From NCBI GenBank assembly GCA_036186865.1, contig AP025045.1, positions 18,527,250-18,591,249 on the forward strand: a DNA stretch of 64,000 nucleotides, read 5' to 3'. This DNA comes from Eustoma russellianum (lineage: Eukaryota > Streptophyta > Magnoliopsida > Gentianales > Gentianaceae). The notes beneath the pieces were generated by a model. That model searched no databases, was not told the origin of the DNA, and worked only from the letters and a program-made list of their open reading frames with translations. Within the stretch, counting starts at the first letter, position 1. Each line of letters starts with the position of its first letter. The position numbers and the translations under genes were made by a program. Positions 50,133 through 61,517 of the stretch are shown in pieces.

Positions 50133-52177
50133 ATGGTGTCATCAATCTGGATCTGGACAACAATTGCAGTTCTTGCTCTTTTGGCTTTCTTCAAGAAACA
50201 TGTCAAGAACAGCAAGAACAAGAAACTGCCTCCATCTCCAAGAGGGCTCCCAATTCTTGGGCATCTCCATTTACTTGGAAAGAATCCACACCATGATTTT
50301 CACAAGCTAGCAAAAAAGCATGGACCTATCATGCACTTGAAATTAGGTTTCGTTGACGCCATTGTTGTTTCATCACCTCATTTAGCTGAGCAGTTCCTCA
50401 AGACACATGACCTTGTGTTCGCGGGCCGACCTGCTAATGAGGGCGCAAAATATGTCTCGTATGAGCAAAGAAGCTTAACATTCGGACAGTATGGATCATA
50501 CTGGCGTGCTATGAGGAAGCTTTGCACCTTACAACTCCTTAGTAGCATTAAGATCAACTCTTTTCAATCTATGAGAAGACGCGAGCTTTGTTTGCTGGTT
50601 GGGTCACTGAAAGAGGCTTCTCAGGCTCGCGCTAAGGTAGATCTGAGTGCTGCAATTGCGTCTTCAAATGCTGATATGGCTTGTTTGATGGTTTTTGGTA
50701 AGAAGTATTCGGAGGATGATTTCCACGAAAGGGGCTTTAAATCAGTGATTCAAGAGGGGTTGAAATTAACTGCTAACCCTGGTTTGGGTGAGTTTTTTCC
50801 CTACCTTGGCAGGCTTGATCTTCAAGGGGTCACAAAAAGGTTGAAGGAAATTAGCAAAACTTTTGACAATTTCCTTGAAAAGATTATCCAGGAGCATGAA
50901 GAACAAGAAGGGCAACGAAATTCTCTAACTTCTACCCTTTTGGAACTTTTGAAATCTGGAGACCTCGATTTCCCATTTGATCTCCGCCATGTTAAAGCCG
51001 TCATGTTGGTGAGTCAATTTCCCTCTTTTTTACTGCATGAAATGCAAGCAAAAATGTGGCACGTTTCGTTTATGGATTTTTTTTGCTTATACGATCTCTC
51101 AAAAAAATTTGTTTCATAAAAATCTTAGAGAAGTAGAAAACTTGATTGCAGGAGAGATGAAGAAATAATAATCAATTTTCGTTGTTGCACCAACATTATT
51201 TCTTCTTTTTATTCTTTCTGACAATAAAATTATAAACAGTACTAGCACCATGTCGGATGCCTTGCAGTTACTTTTGCTACAAAAGATGTGTGCTTTCCAT
51301 AGGTCTTTCTGCTTTCATGTGCACTAGATTGAAAAATGGTTTCTTGTGTCCTTGCTAGAAATTTTAAGCCCCTCTAGGACCAATAACATTCACAATTATA
51401 ATTATCTATTTCATCTCAGTGGTTGTACAAATGTCTTTAATTGCCTCATTCCGTTTTCAGCCTTTCTACATCTTCTGCAAGTTCTATATGCTTAACTACC
51501 AAAATTATTGCATGTTCTTACGTTATTCTACTTGGTTCAATATGTACACCTCTTCTTCACAGGATATGCTTACTACTTCAATGGACACGTCGGCAAGCGT
51601 GATCGAATGGACACTGTCAGAACTTTTGAAACATCCAAATGTAATGATGAAAGTGCAGAATGAGCTAGAAGAAAAAGTAGGCATGAATAGGATGGTTGAG
51701 GAGTCAGATTTAGACAATCTAAAGTACCTAGAAATGGTTGTGAAAGAAGTTCTTCGGCTCCATCCAATTGTACCTTTGCTACTTCCTCACGAGGCGTTGG
51801 AAGACTGCATTGTGGAAGGCTTCCACATACCCAAAAAATCGCGCATCCTTGTTAATGTTTGGGCGATAGGGCGAGATCCTAGTGCATGGTCTGATGCTGA
51901 AAGTTTCATTCCTGAGAGGTTTCTCGAGAGAAACATTGATCTCAAGGGCCAAAACTTTGAGCTCATTCCCTTCGGTTCTGGCAGAAGAGGTTGCCCTGGA
52001 ATGCAGTTGGGCCTCACTGTTGTTAGGTTGGTGGTGGCACAATTGATGCATTGTTTTGACTGGGAACTTCCAGAAAACATGAAAGCTTCTGAGTTGGATA
52101 TGACGGAGGAATTTGGCATCGTGGTCTCCAGAGCCATCCACTTAGAAGCTATTCCTACATACCGGCTACAAATATGA
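50133..52177 (+). CDS. CYP736A-like cytochrome P450, copy 4 (intact, two exons)
   Basis: Exon 1 is 50133-51008 and exon 2 is 51563-52177, joined across a phase-0 intron (donor GTGAGT, acceptor TTCACAG) to give 496 residues, a normal length for the family. An N-terminal anchor (about residues 4-20) and the proline hinge PPSPRGLP point to the ER membrane. The C-helix is WRAMR. The I-helix (293-302) reads DMLTTSMDTS. The K-helix is EVLR (354-357), PERF is at 409-412, and the haem loop FGSGRRGCPG has Cys436. Residues throughout exon 1 (EQFLKTHDLVFAGRP, KYVSYEQRSLTFG) match CYP736A proteins. Some relatives in apple and rowan are biphenyl hydroxylases, but the substrate here is unknown. It is the only copy without stops. 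The Ala-to-Thr change at residue 297 and the missing TATA box leave its activity uncertain. Confidence 0.88.
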
Positions 52178-53270
52178 TTAAAGAATCAAAGAAAATCATC
52201 ACAAATAACTACTGGTTAAACTCATCGTTTTTATTTAACTAAGTTACTCATGTTAACGTCTTGTAGCATGCATCATTATAGTATTAATAACTGCACCTAT
52301 TTCCTAGGGAGTACAAAGCCAACTATAATTAGACATGTTTTTGTATGACGCTTCTTCTCCATTTAGCTTACTGCAACCCACTGTAGCCCTGCCCCATGGG
52401 GAAGTGAGACAAACTAAAAGAAAATAGCCAGCATCTCTACTTTGGCCGCCAGACTTGCGGCCACCACTTTGAACATGCAATTGCACTCTCCTGCAATCAC
52501 TCATCATGATAAAAGTATAGGCCCTTGTTCTAGACTCATAGATACTCATTTTGAGCTGTTGAGATTGCTATCAGTTTTACAGATTTGATGCAGCAATTTG
52601 AAGATCAGATGCTCTGTTTTGGTGATATTTTCATCCTCTTATGTCCACTCTTATATTTTTCTTCTGGTGTTCTTTGACAATCTTAAGTTGATTGAAGTAT
52701 TTGAAACACTTGGATGCATTCGAGTATTTGGAACACTTGTGTATTGTCCTTGATATAATACTTGACATTTATGATACCTCTGTTCTCCTAGTGCCTTACT
52801 CTTAGTCTTTTCATGTGAAAATTTTGTATCTGAGTACTTATCTTTATCTAAGAGATATTACACTGCTCCTCCACGACAAATTTCACACGTGGCAGTCAGC
52901 TTTTCATTCGGCTAACTCAACACTATCTCAACAAATGGCTGAAATTTTACTTCTCTTTTTTCCACTTTCCCTTTTGTTTCCTAAAGCCTCACTACCTTGT
53001 TTATCTAAATATTTGTTTTCGTATACCTACTTCCTTCATCAATTTCTTCTCACCAACGTTTCTGCCAACCTATTGTTCGGCAAAATACACGCCCGAACCG
53101 AACCAAATTGCGGCATCTAGCAACGCGTATTTTGTCATATGTAAGTCGTTGAGCTTGAAGGATTGCACATATTGGAGCTCGAATATTTTTCCGGGCCAAA
53201 AGAAATGTTAAGGGGTTGAGATGGGAAAGAAGAGGTGTGGGGTGATAGATGTAACATTCGTTTCAGTCCT
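52178..53270 (+). other. 3' flank of P450 copy 4
   Basis: Matches the flanks after copies 2 and 3. An open frame at 52815-53120 is not preserved in the sister flanks, so I do not call it a gene. Confidence 0.75.
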
Positions 53271-53762
53271 ATTGTAAAAATCTGTCAAATTTAAAAGTTT
53301 TATCTTACTTTAGAAGTACTAGTGACACATTGAGGTGATATACATAAGATCTAACTACATGCAAAGCAAGGAGTGATTCGCCAAAGCAGGAGGTCTATAT
53401 ATATCTTATACGTTTGATTGATCAAAGAATAACTTGCCATACTTACTCCAGGCCACTACAAAATTTGTCAAATTCATAAGTTTCATGCTGCTACAAGAGC
53501 AATTAGTGATACAATAAGATGATACCACATAAAATTTACCTACATGCAAAGCAAGGAGTAATTGGCCAAATCAAAGGGCCAACATATATCATATACATTG
53601 ATTGGTCAATGAGCAACTTGGTATATTTACTCTTACACTGTTGTAAAATTTGCCAAAATCAGAAGTACAAAAAGATAATATCATATAAAATTTGCCTTGA
53701 TGCAAACCAAAAGGTGATTGACGAGAACAAATGGCCAAATATATCCTATATATTTGATGGCT
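53271..53762 (+). repeat. ~185-bp tandem repeat, spacer after copy 4
   Basis: Third occurrence of the array, with about 2.7 units. Confidence 0.8.
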
Positions 53763-56700
53763 GAAGGGAGGAGTCCATAGGAATTTTCTCATCCTTCCCA
53801 TCACCGATTACCCCCTCTCCTCCCTCTCTATTTCAACCTTTCTGCAACATGATTAACTCCCTCTTTCTCTCACTTTTCTCCCGATAAACAACCCTGTTTC
53901 ACCAACCTCTTTCCCATTTCATGGTAATATATAAGATTCAAAGGGAGTATTAAAACATAAAAAAGAGTGGACTACTTTCAGCCCAAGCTACAGATCGCAC
54001 CATGTGGAGCTGTGGCGATTATGGGCTCTGTTTTACTTTCTCGATTATGAGGGCAAAACCATTACTTACAATAACAACACACGTGTTAACCCTAGCCCAT
54101 TACAATCACCATTACTTGACTCTATGAAGGCATAGATCACGACGAGCACATCTTCGTTACTCAGTCCCAAATACATCTCCCACCCATCTTAGCTTGGTGG
54201 GTACAGAGATATCTTTTGACGTCGGCCCTGACATTAGGTTACTAACCGTGACCCATTCGACAAAGCTAGCAGGTAAGCCAGCCATCTAGTGCCATTGCAG
54301 CCACATTTTTCGGCCACTCATTGCGGGTCGGTTCATAATCCACTGTCTTAACTTTGATGCTCAGCCACACCCCCAGGCTAATGAGCGTCTCTATCCATCT
54401 CAGCCAAATCTAACATCTGCAAGGAAGCAACTTAGCCCTGCAACATGACAAATAGTGGCACATGGCAACTACACAAACCAACCAGCCAGTAAGAAGAGGC
54501 ACATGGGACGCCCCTCGTTCCCCAGACATCCATGGTTTACCTTAGACATATAAAAGGTGAAGAAACATCCAACAAGGACAACCATGACCAGGAGAAAAAG
54601 TGACAGACATACCTAGAAAATTGAGACAAGTTTATCTAAAATTCCAGCATACAAATATGAATACACCCACAAGTGGCTTGATCGTCGGAGGGTTCTCCAT
54701 TGAGCAATAGCTCCGGGACCTTAAATGTCGTTTGACTTGCACATTTTTCTACAAACATTCGTTCTACCATCAAATTGCATATGCATAAGACATTGATGAT
54801 GTTTCCTCTTTTTGGATCACCTCTAATCCGGGTGAAGACCCGACTTCGTATTTGGCGCTAAAAGGAGGGCCTCATATGGCCTTAATTCACATTCTTTCCT
54901 TGCAAAAATCAAATACCATCCTCAAAACATGGGTAAAAAAAATTAATATAAAGGTGAAGAATCTTCACTGTCGAAGACATAGAGGCGGTCTCTAGCATCC
55001 ACCGGAGCAGGTCTTTGAGGGGCAGGCGGGTCACGTGGCTAGTTTTATAAAAGTCACCCAAGAAGAGCATGAACAAGCCGTGCGATATGCTGCTGAACAT
55101 TTGAGTGTATTTAAAGCTATGGTTCAAAGGATAAAGGATAAAGGCTCAAAGACCGTGCAGATGGATCAGGACCTTTCCCATGATTATCAACAGAGGGAAA
55201 GGTCCCAAGAGGAGTCATCCAAGCCATGAGATGAGTTCATGGCAGATGCCAGGAGTTAGGACAAAAAAAACTTTACTAAGCCATGCCACATGGCAAGAAT
55301 CCTTTGAGAGTGAGATCTTGTCACTCTAAATACGAGCAACACGCACCTTTTCTATGTTATAATCGATGCAGCCAGGACAACAAGCAACCATTCAGCCACC
55401 AAGAGTACATGCAAGTCATGCATGAGAGTCCTTTCTCACAAGAGATTGCGGAGTATGCAGCTCTAGACAACTTTAAGGTGCCAAAATTGACACTTACGAC
55501 AGCACCTCTAACCACAGTGATCATCTATTTTAGTTTCAAACTACCATGAGCGTGAAAAACATTCCTGAACTACTAAGGTGCAAAACTTTTCCCGTCTTCC
55601 TGATGAGCTAGGAGATGGTTCTAGGAATTGCCGTCCCAGCCTATGTACTCGTATCGGAAGCTATCCCAAAGGTTCAAGTCACAATTTATGTCTTGCAAAC
55701 ATTTTATCAAAAACTCCTTTCATCTGATGACTCTATGGCAGAAGCCAGATGAGTCTATTTTTAAATATATGTAGTACTTCACAAATGAGTCCCTGTAGAT
55801 TATGAGAGCAACGATGTAGTCATGGTTGTGGCCTTCATCAATAGGCTAAAAGTAGGCCATCCCTTCTCCTAGTTGGCTGAGGCGAATCCTAAGTCTCTAA
55901 GGGAGTGCTTAGAGAAAGCACATCAATATGCCCGTGGACAGTAAGCAAATAAGTTGAAGGTGGAAATCGAGCAGGCTTATGACAGTGAGCCCATAAAGGA
56001 AGCCCTCAAAGGCGCCAGGGACAAATACAGTGTGTTTAATTGTCTAGCAAGCCGAGGTAAAGAAGGCTTGCCTTTACTCACCTTAAAGGAAAGGATCCTA
56101 TCCATCATGGAAAAGGACAGACTTAGAAAAGACCTACTGCAATTGTAGGGGCCGAGACCGAAAAGGGATCCAAAATTATGCTGTAAATATAGTACAATTT
56201 TGTAGATAGTTTGCGCCATGATTGAACGCCTCATTGAGAAGGGTCATCTGCACTAATTTTATTATCTACGATCATAACTGCACCATCTGATAGACTTTTG
56301 CCGCCCTCCTTCACAAGACAAGTATTGGAATAATGAGTGACACCGGTGTAAAAAAGAGGACGATGAGGAGGATGAATGGCCTGATGCTACATGCCAGTCT
56401 CAGGTTAATATCATGATCTACACTATTTTTGGTGGCCTGGCTCTGTCCAAAACCTAGCCAAAATCAAGGGTGGCCAAAACTTTAACCAATTAGCCCTCGA
56501 AAAAGCCAAAGTTGTCCCATGAGTTAACCTTTAGGCCAAATGAATTTTTCCCATGAGTTAACATACGGGCCAAATGATCCTACTGCCGCAGGATATGACA
56601 AGATTGGCTTAGTAAATGACCTCCTAATTAATCTTCCACATAATAACACTGTGGAGGTACATTGAGTGTACGTTGACATAGGTAGTGCAGATAAGATAAT

Positions 56701-58137
56701 GTGTTATAGTGTTTATCGATACCTTAGACTATAGGATATCCAGCTATGCCAAGTGTCAATTCCCCTATTTGGGTTCTCTGGTGCCTCAAATCCACTAGCA
56801 AGCCTGGTCACACTGTCTGTCACTTTTGGTAAATACCCAAAGTGTCATGACTTGTGGGTTGATTTTGTTGTTGTAAAAGAAAGGTTATCCTATAAAATTC
56901 TCCTTGGTAGGCTGGCCTTAATGAGTTCGGGGGCAATAGTATAATCGCTGCATGTAAGAATGAAGTTTTCATTGCAAACCGAAGGGGCAACTATGCATGA
57001 AAATCTGCTAGTGGCATGAAGTTGTTATGATGTTGCAACAAAGGGTAAATTAGCAATACAACAAGTCAGCCTTGACGATATTACCCCTCATGTTAGGGAG
57101 AAGCTGGAGTCAGAGATCGTGGTCTAAGATTTTATCCTAGATCCCAATTGACTAGAGAATATGATCAAGATTGGGACTTGGATGCTAGCCTAGTTGCTGA
57201 TCCAACTCCATAATCTGTTAAAAGAGTCACAATTATCTTTGCCTGGACAACTGAGGACATGCTAGGCATTCCAACAACCCCGTGAGTATAAGCTTCATGT
57301 TGATCCTAGCATCAAATCCGTTAAGAAAAAGAAAAGATACTTCGCACCTGAAAGGAACAATGTACTTGCCAAAGAGGTCGGTAAGTTACTTGCCGTTAAA
57401 CTTATTATTGAAATGCTCTATCTACTTTGGCTAGACAATCCTGTGTTAGTACCAAAGCCTGAGAAATCATGGAGGATGTGTATTGACTACACAGATTTGA
57501 ACAAATCGTGCCCAAAAGACTGCTATCTCCTATCAAAGATTGGCAGGCTTGTGGATTCAACATTTAAGCATGCAGTCTTTGACTTCTTTGATTTAAAAGG
57601 CTATCACCAAATACTCATGGCCGAGGAAGAGTGGGATAAAACATCCTTTATCACTACGAGGGTACTTAGTGCTATGTTAGTATGCCTTTTGGTGAATTCT
57701 GTGTTTGAGGGCCATATGGTTGCATCATTGAAATCTACATCGACAATATGCTCATGAAGAGCAAGAGTCAAGTTGTGTATATACAGAACTTAAGAGAGGT
57801 GTTTATCATTATTAGAGACTCTAAGATGAGATTAAACCTAAAAAATACATGTTTGGGATTTGAAATAGAAACTTCTTAGGATATATGGTCTCCAAGGAAA
57901 GGGTTCAAGCTAACCCCAATAAAGTTGAAGCTCTAAGGGCTATAAACCTGCCTCGCATTGTCAAAGAGGTACAGAGGCTAACTAAAAGGATTGCAGTGGC
58001 GAATTGATTTCTGCCCAAGCTGGCTGAGAAGTTGCTCCGTTTCTTAGAGACTCCTACCTAGCCGAGGTGCCAAATTTAACTTTGTCAGTACCTAGCGAAT
58101 TTTTGTACATATATATGGCTATTTGTCATGCAGCCAT
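53763..58137 (+). mobile_element. Ty3/gypsy element (Tat-like), degenerate
   Basis: The longest copy of the gypsy element. A putative LTR of around 1 kb ends near 54850, where 'tttggcgctaaaaggagggcc' marks the usual primer-site region. The internal part then runs through gag, protease and reverse transcriptase until a Sirevirus LTR interrupts it at 58138. The 5' boundary of the LTR is not clear. Confidence 0.7.
55035..58137 (+). pseudogene. Gypsy gag-pol remnant (Tat-like)
   Basis: The gag start is 55035-55229. A later gag segment near 55820-55940 reads AFINRLKVGH...SLRECLEKAHQYA with a stop inside, and the gag end near 56216 reads MIERLIEKGHL. A protease-like segment is at 56753-56944 (LFGFSGASNPLASLVTL, YKILLGRLAL). 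Reverse transcriptase follows at 57413-57757 (NPVLVPKPEKSWRMCIDYTDLNK, CPKDCYLLSKIGRLVDS) with the catalytic region IDNMLMKSKS near 57740, where the usual DD is DN. The post-RT segment near 57900-58055 (ANPNKVEALRAINLP, KEVQRLTKRIA) leads to the start of RNase H (FLYIYMAICHAA), where the Sirevirus begins. Many stops and shifts; not functional. Confidence 0.82.
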
Positions 58138-59543
58138 TGTAGGATCTGCAAGGCACCACTAGAACGGGGGGTTGAATAGTTGGTGCGGAAAGTGTGGTTT
58201 TTAAAATTTGTTTAAAACCAAACAACTCAACTTCTGAAACTAGATTCTGTTTTCAGGACCAGTTTTAAACCTTTTTTAAAACTAGGTTGTAGGTCTTCAA
58301 AAATTCTGAAATTTTTAGAGAACTTAGCCTCAGATGTTATGAGTGTCTCCTAAAAATTTCAGACTTAAATTCAACCTTTAACCCCTTCAAAAATCGTTGG
58401 TGGCCAGATTGCACGAATCTGCCATAAACGGTAGACTGTATTGAAAAATTTATTCCTATTTGTTCTTAACTCCAATTGCTCTGAAAATTTAACCACTAGC
58501 CCCTTATATGTTTTATTTAAATGGGTTGAAACAGTTTTAAAAAATGCTTTTCGGAAGTTAGTCAAATACACTCAAAGTCTCAACCTTTGCAAGCCTGAAA
58601 ATCAGACTGCACTAGTCTCAGAACTTTGGATGTTTGAGTGACTTATACTTATCCAAAAGGGTTGAAACTTATGCCAAATTAAACCTAAGACGTGTGGCTA
58701 TGTTTCTGGAAATTTTCGTAATTTTTGAAAATTATTTACTATTTTTACGAACGTAAACAAAAAGAGTAAACAGTGTAGAAACAGAATATAAGTGCTGAAA
58801 GTAAACGACACTGAGAATTTTATACTGGTTCGGTTATAAACAACCTACTCCAGTCTTCGAGGAACACCTTCCTCGGTTCACACTAGTCACACACGCAAGT
58901 ACACCTTACCACAGGGTTGATGGAGTTACACACCAACTCCAACCCTTTACAAACCTTGTACGATGAACACAATTCACACGAACGCCACCACCTAGCAAGA
59001 TTGAAGATTGATCACACCTTGATCAATCTTTTACAAAGATATAGAGTATGTGGTGGTATATGACAAGCCTATTCAAGAATAAGAATATAAGTAGAATAGG
59101 CTTTCACGAAGAAGAGAGAAAGAGAGTGTAGAAGAAGAGAGAGTTGGCGTTTTTGATCACTAAATTTGCAATGTTTGTTCTTCTCTTCTGTTTTGCTCTT
59201 CTCCTTTCCATTTATGCTTATGGCCGTCCCCCTTAGGTGCTCTCCCCCTCTTGAAACTTATCTTCTAAGTCCTTGGGAGAATGTATAGCATCATTGTTAC
59301 ATGATCTTGCTTACTTGACACCTTCTCATTGGATGATCATTTAACCTTTGCTTACTTGGCACTTCATGATTGGTTGAATGTTGTCATCATTTGATGATTT
59401 GGAGAATCTGAATTTTTCACTAAAATCATGTGCCAAAATCAACATAAATTAGTTACCATAAATCATAAGATTATCATCCAAATCAAGCAAGATAATATTT
59501 CTTCAAACAGTGGTAAAAAAAATCGGCCATAATGAAGTAGTTA

Positions 59544-59740
59544 ACATGCTGAAATTTCAGCATGTGTTTCATAGTGATATAATTCAAATAAATTCCAAAT
59601 TTTCATTGATTTTTCTTTTAAAATAAATCACCAATTAGTTGCAAATATTCTCATCATTTTGGAAATGAAATTTGGACAATAATAAGGCCATAAAAACGTT
59701 CAAGATACACTCCCCACATGCTGAAAAATTTCAGCATGTG
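59544..59740. repeat. Two long palindromes in the Sirevirus LTR
   Basis: 59544-59565 is a perfect 22-bp palindrome with core GCTGAAATTTCAGC. 59715-59740 is a 26-bp palindrome with 12-base arms (CACATGCTGAAA) and a 2-base centre. At the position of the first, the LTR copies at 18049-18066 and 43162-43179 carry palindromes of different sequence. Confidence 0.9.
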
Positions 59741-61288
59741 TGATATTCAAGATATCACACTTTATGGCTTTGTATATTATTCAAATTACTTCCATTTCTT
59801 CTTCCAATTAACCGCATAATTCAAGACATAAAATATGTCTGTTTTAGAGATTAAAATCGGCCACCATATAGTGCACATGCAGATATTTTCAGTATGTGTT
59901 ACAAATGAGATAAAGCTTAAAACATTACCTTTTGTAGCTTCTTTCTCCAAGTCACCAATCTTGTAAACTTGATTCTTCACTAATAAATATACCAACAAGG
60001 CTCCATCAAGTGTGTTAGGCGTGTATTAACATGTTTAGGCATGTGCTGAATTTTATTTTTGCTAACTTTGTAAAATAGTGCACATTTAATAATACACACA
60101 TGTTATATTCCAATCAGTCCTTAATTTAATTTTCTAGAACACTTTAAGATGTATGACATATGTAAAAAGTGTCTAGATACGTGTTGTATGATGTGCCAAA
60201 AATGTTCCATGTGTTGTGTACGTAGAAAACCGAATTTTCGATATTTATCGATTACACGATTTTTCTCTAATTAAATTCCAACTTTTTGACATGTTATATA
60301 TATTATGTTACACATAATATATATAATATAAAAATTAAATCTCAGCACTTAGCTGGTCTAAAGTGGCGCCATTAACATGTGACAAAATTGAAATTGAAAT
60401 CTCCACAATTTGGCCTTAATGTGGGGTGATTTGTGTGTGCCAACATGGAATGATTTTATGGCCGGAATTATCATCATATGCACGAAATTAAAAATGATTT
60501 TTGAGGTGTAGGAGCTGGCCATCTATTTATGGCAAGTACATGACACGTTGACGAAGTTTCGATATTCGCCCGATACGACAATTTTTGGTTTAGAACCTTT
60601 TAACGTGTCGTATTTAATTTGTCATCACCATAACTTATATCATATGATATAAGACCTGAATACACTCATAAATATGAGTTAAGTATGATGGTGTGACGTT
60701 AACGTACGTACGTAAAATATATAACGTGTCGGTAGTACGTTGGAATACATGTGTATGTGCATTTTTCAAAAAATCAGAAAATATATATTTATATATATGT
60801 GTAGGCGTGCCATATGTGGTAAATGGGGAGGAGGAGACTTTCCTTTCTTAGTCTTGTTGCCTTTGTGCCTTGTCCAAATGTAGCTTCCTTTAATAAACTA
60901 CTTAGCTCAATTAACTAAGTACTTCACTTAATGAACTAGTTTAGTTCATTAATAGTGGCACCTGAAAATAGTATAAACACAACAAATGTTTGCCATATGA
61001 TGTAAGCTTTAACGCTTCATAGCTCGTTAGTACGGCAACATTATATATTGTTAGTTTATAAAATGTTTTGATGATACAAAAAGATGTTTTAAAAGGACTA
61101 AGATAAAATTTCATATCTTTAGTTCGAAGCAAAATTGATGTAAACATGTGCGAGACGAAAAATCTCTCATGAATCGGATGAAGGTTACATTAGCCTTTCA
61201 AGAGATCCATGTGAAGCTTGGTAAAAATTTAAGCACTCAGATCCATGTCATACTCTCAGCCAAGAGACGTAGATCGATTGATGTATAT

Positions 61289-61517
61289 CTGAGAGACGTC
61301 GATCTCTCAGTTAAGCATACGTCGATCGATCGACGTATAACTGAGAGACGTCAATCTCTCAGCTTCAGGTATGTCGATCGATCGACATACATCTGAGAGA
61401 CGTCGATCTCTCAGCCTAATGACGTCGATCGATCGACATCATTCTGAGAGACGTCGATCTCTCAGTCAAGCTGACGTCGATCGATCGATGTCTGACTGAG
61501 AGACGTTGATCTCTAAG
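61289..61517. repeat. 52-bp minisatellite of alternating palindromes
   Basis: Five units start at 61289, 61341, 61393, 61444 and 61496. Each has the hairpin CTGAGAGA-N6-TCTCTCAG (last copy imperfect), and between these sits a palindrome built on GTCGATCGATCGAC. Two of the latter, 61317-61338 and 61369-61390, are perfect over 22 bp although their outer bases differ. Confidence 0.92.

Noticed and set aside
51419..51562. Open frame running from the intron into exon 2 of P450 copy 4
   Set aside because: The intron end happens to be open; the acceptor TTCACAG and the homologous introns show that exon 2 starts at 51563.
52815..53120. Open frame with a hydrophobic segment in the P450 3' flank
   Set aside because: The matching flanks after copies 2 and 3 do not keep the frame, and no domain is recognisable.
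61148..61396. Open frame rich in Arg, Ser and Asp
   Set aside because: It is the 52-bp palindrome array read in one frame, not a gene.
61289..61517. CRISPR-like array
   Set aside because: Both repeat parts are palindromic with no unique spacers, and this is a plant LTR with no cas genes.
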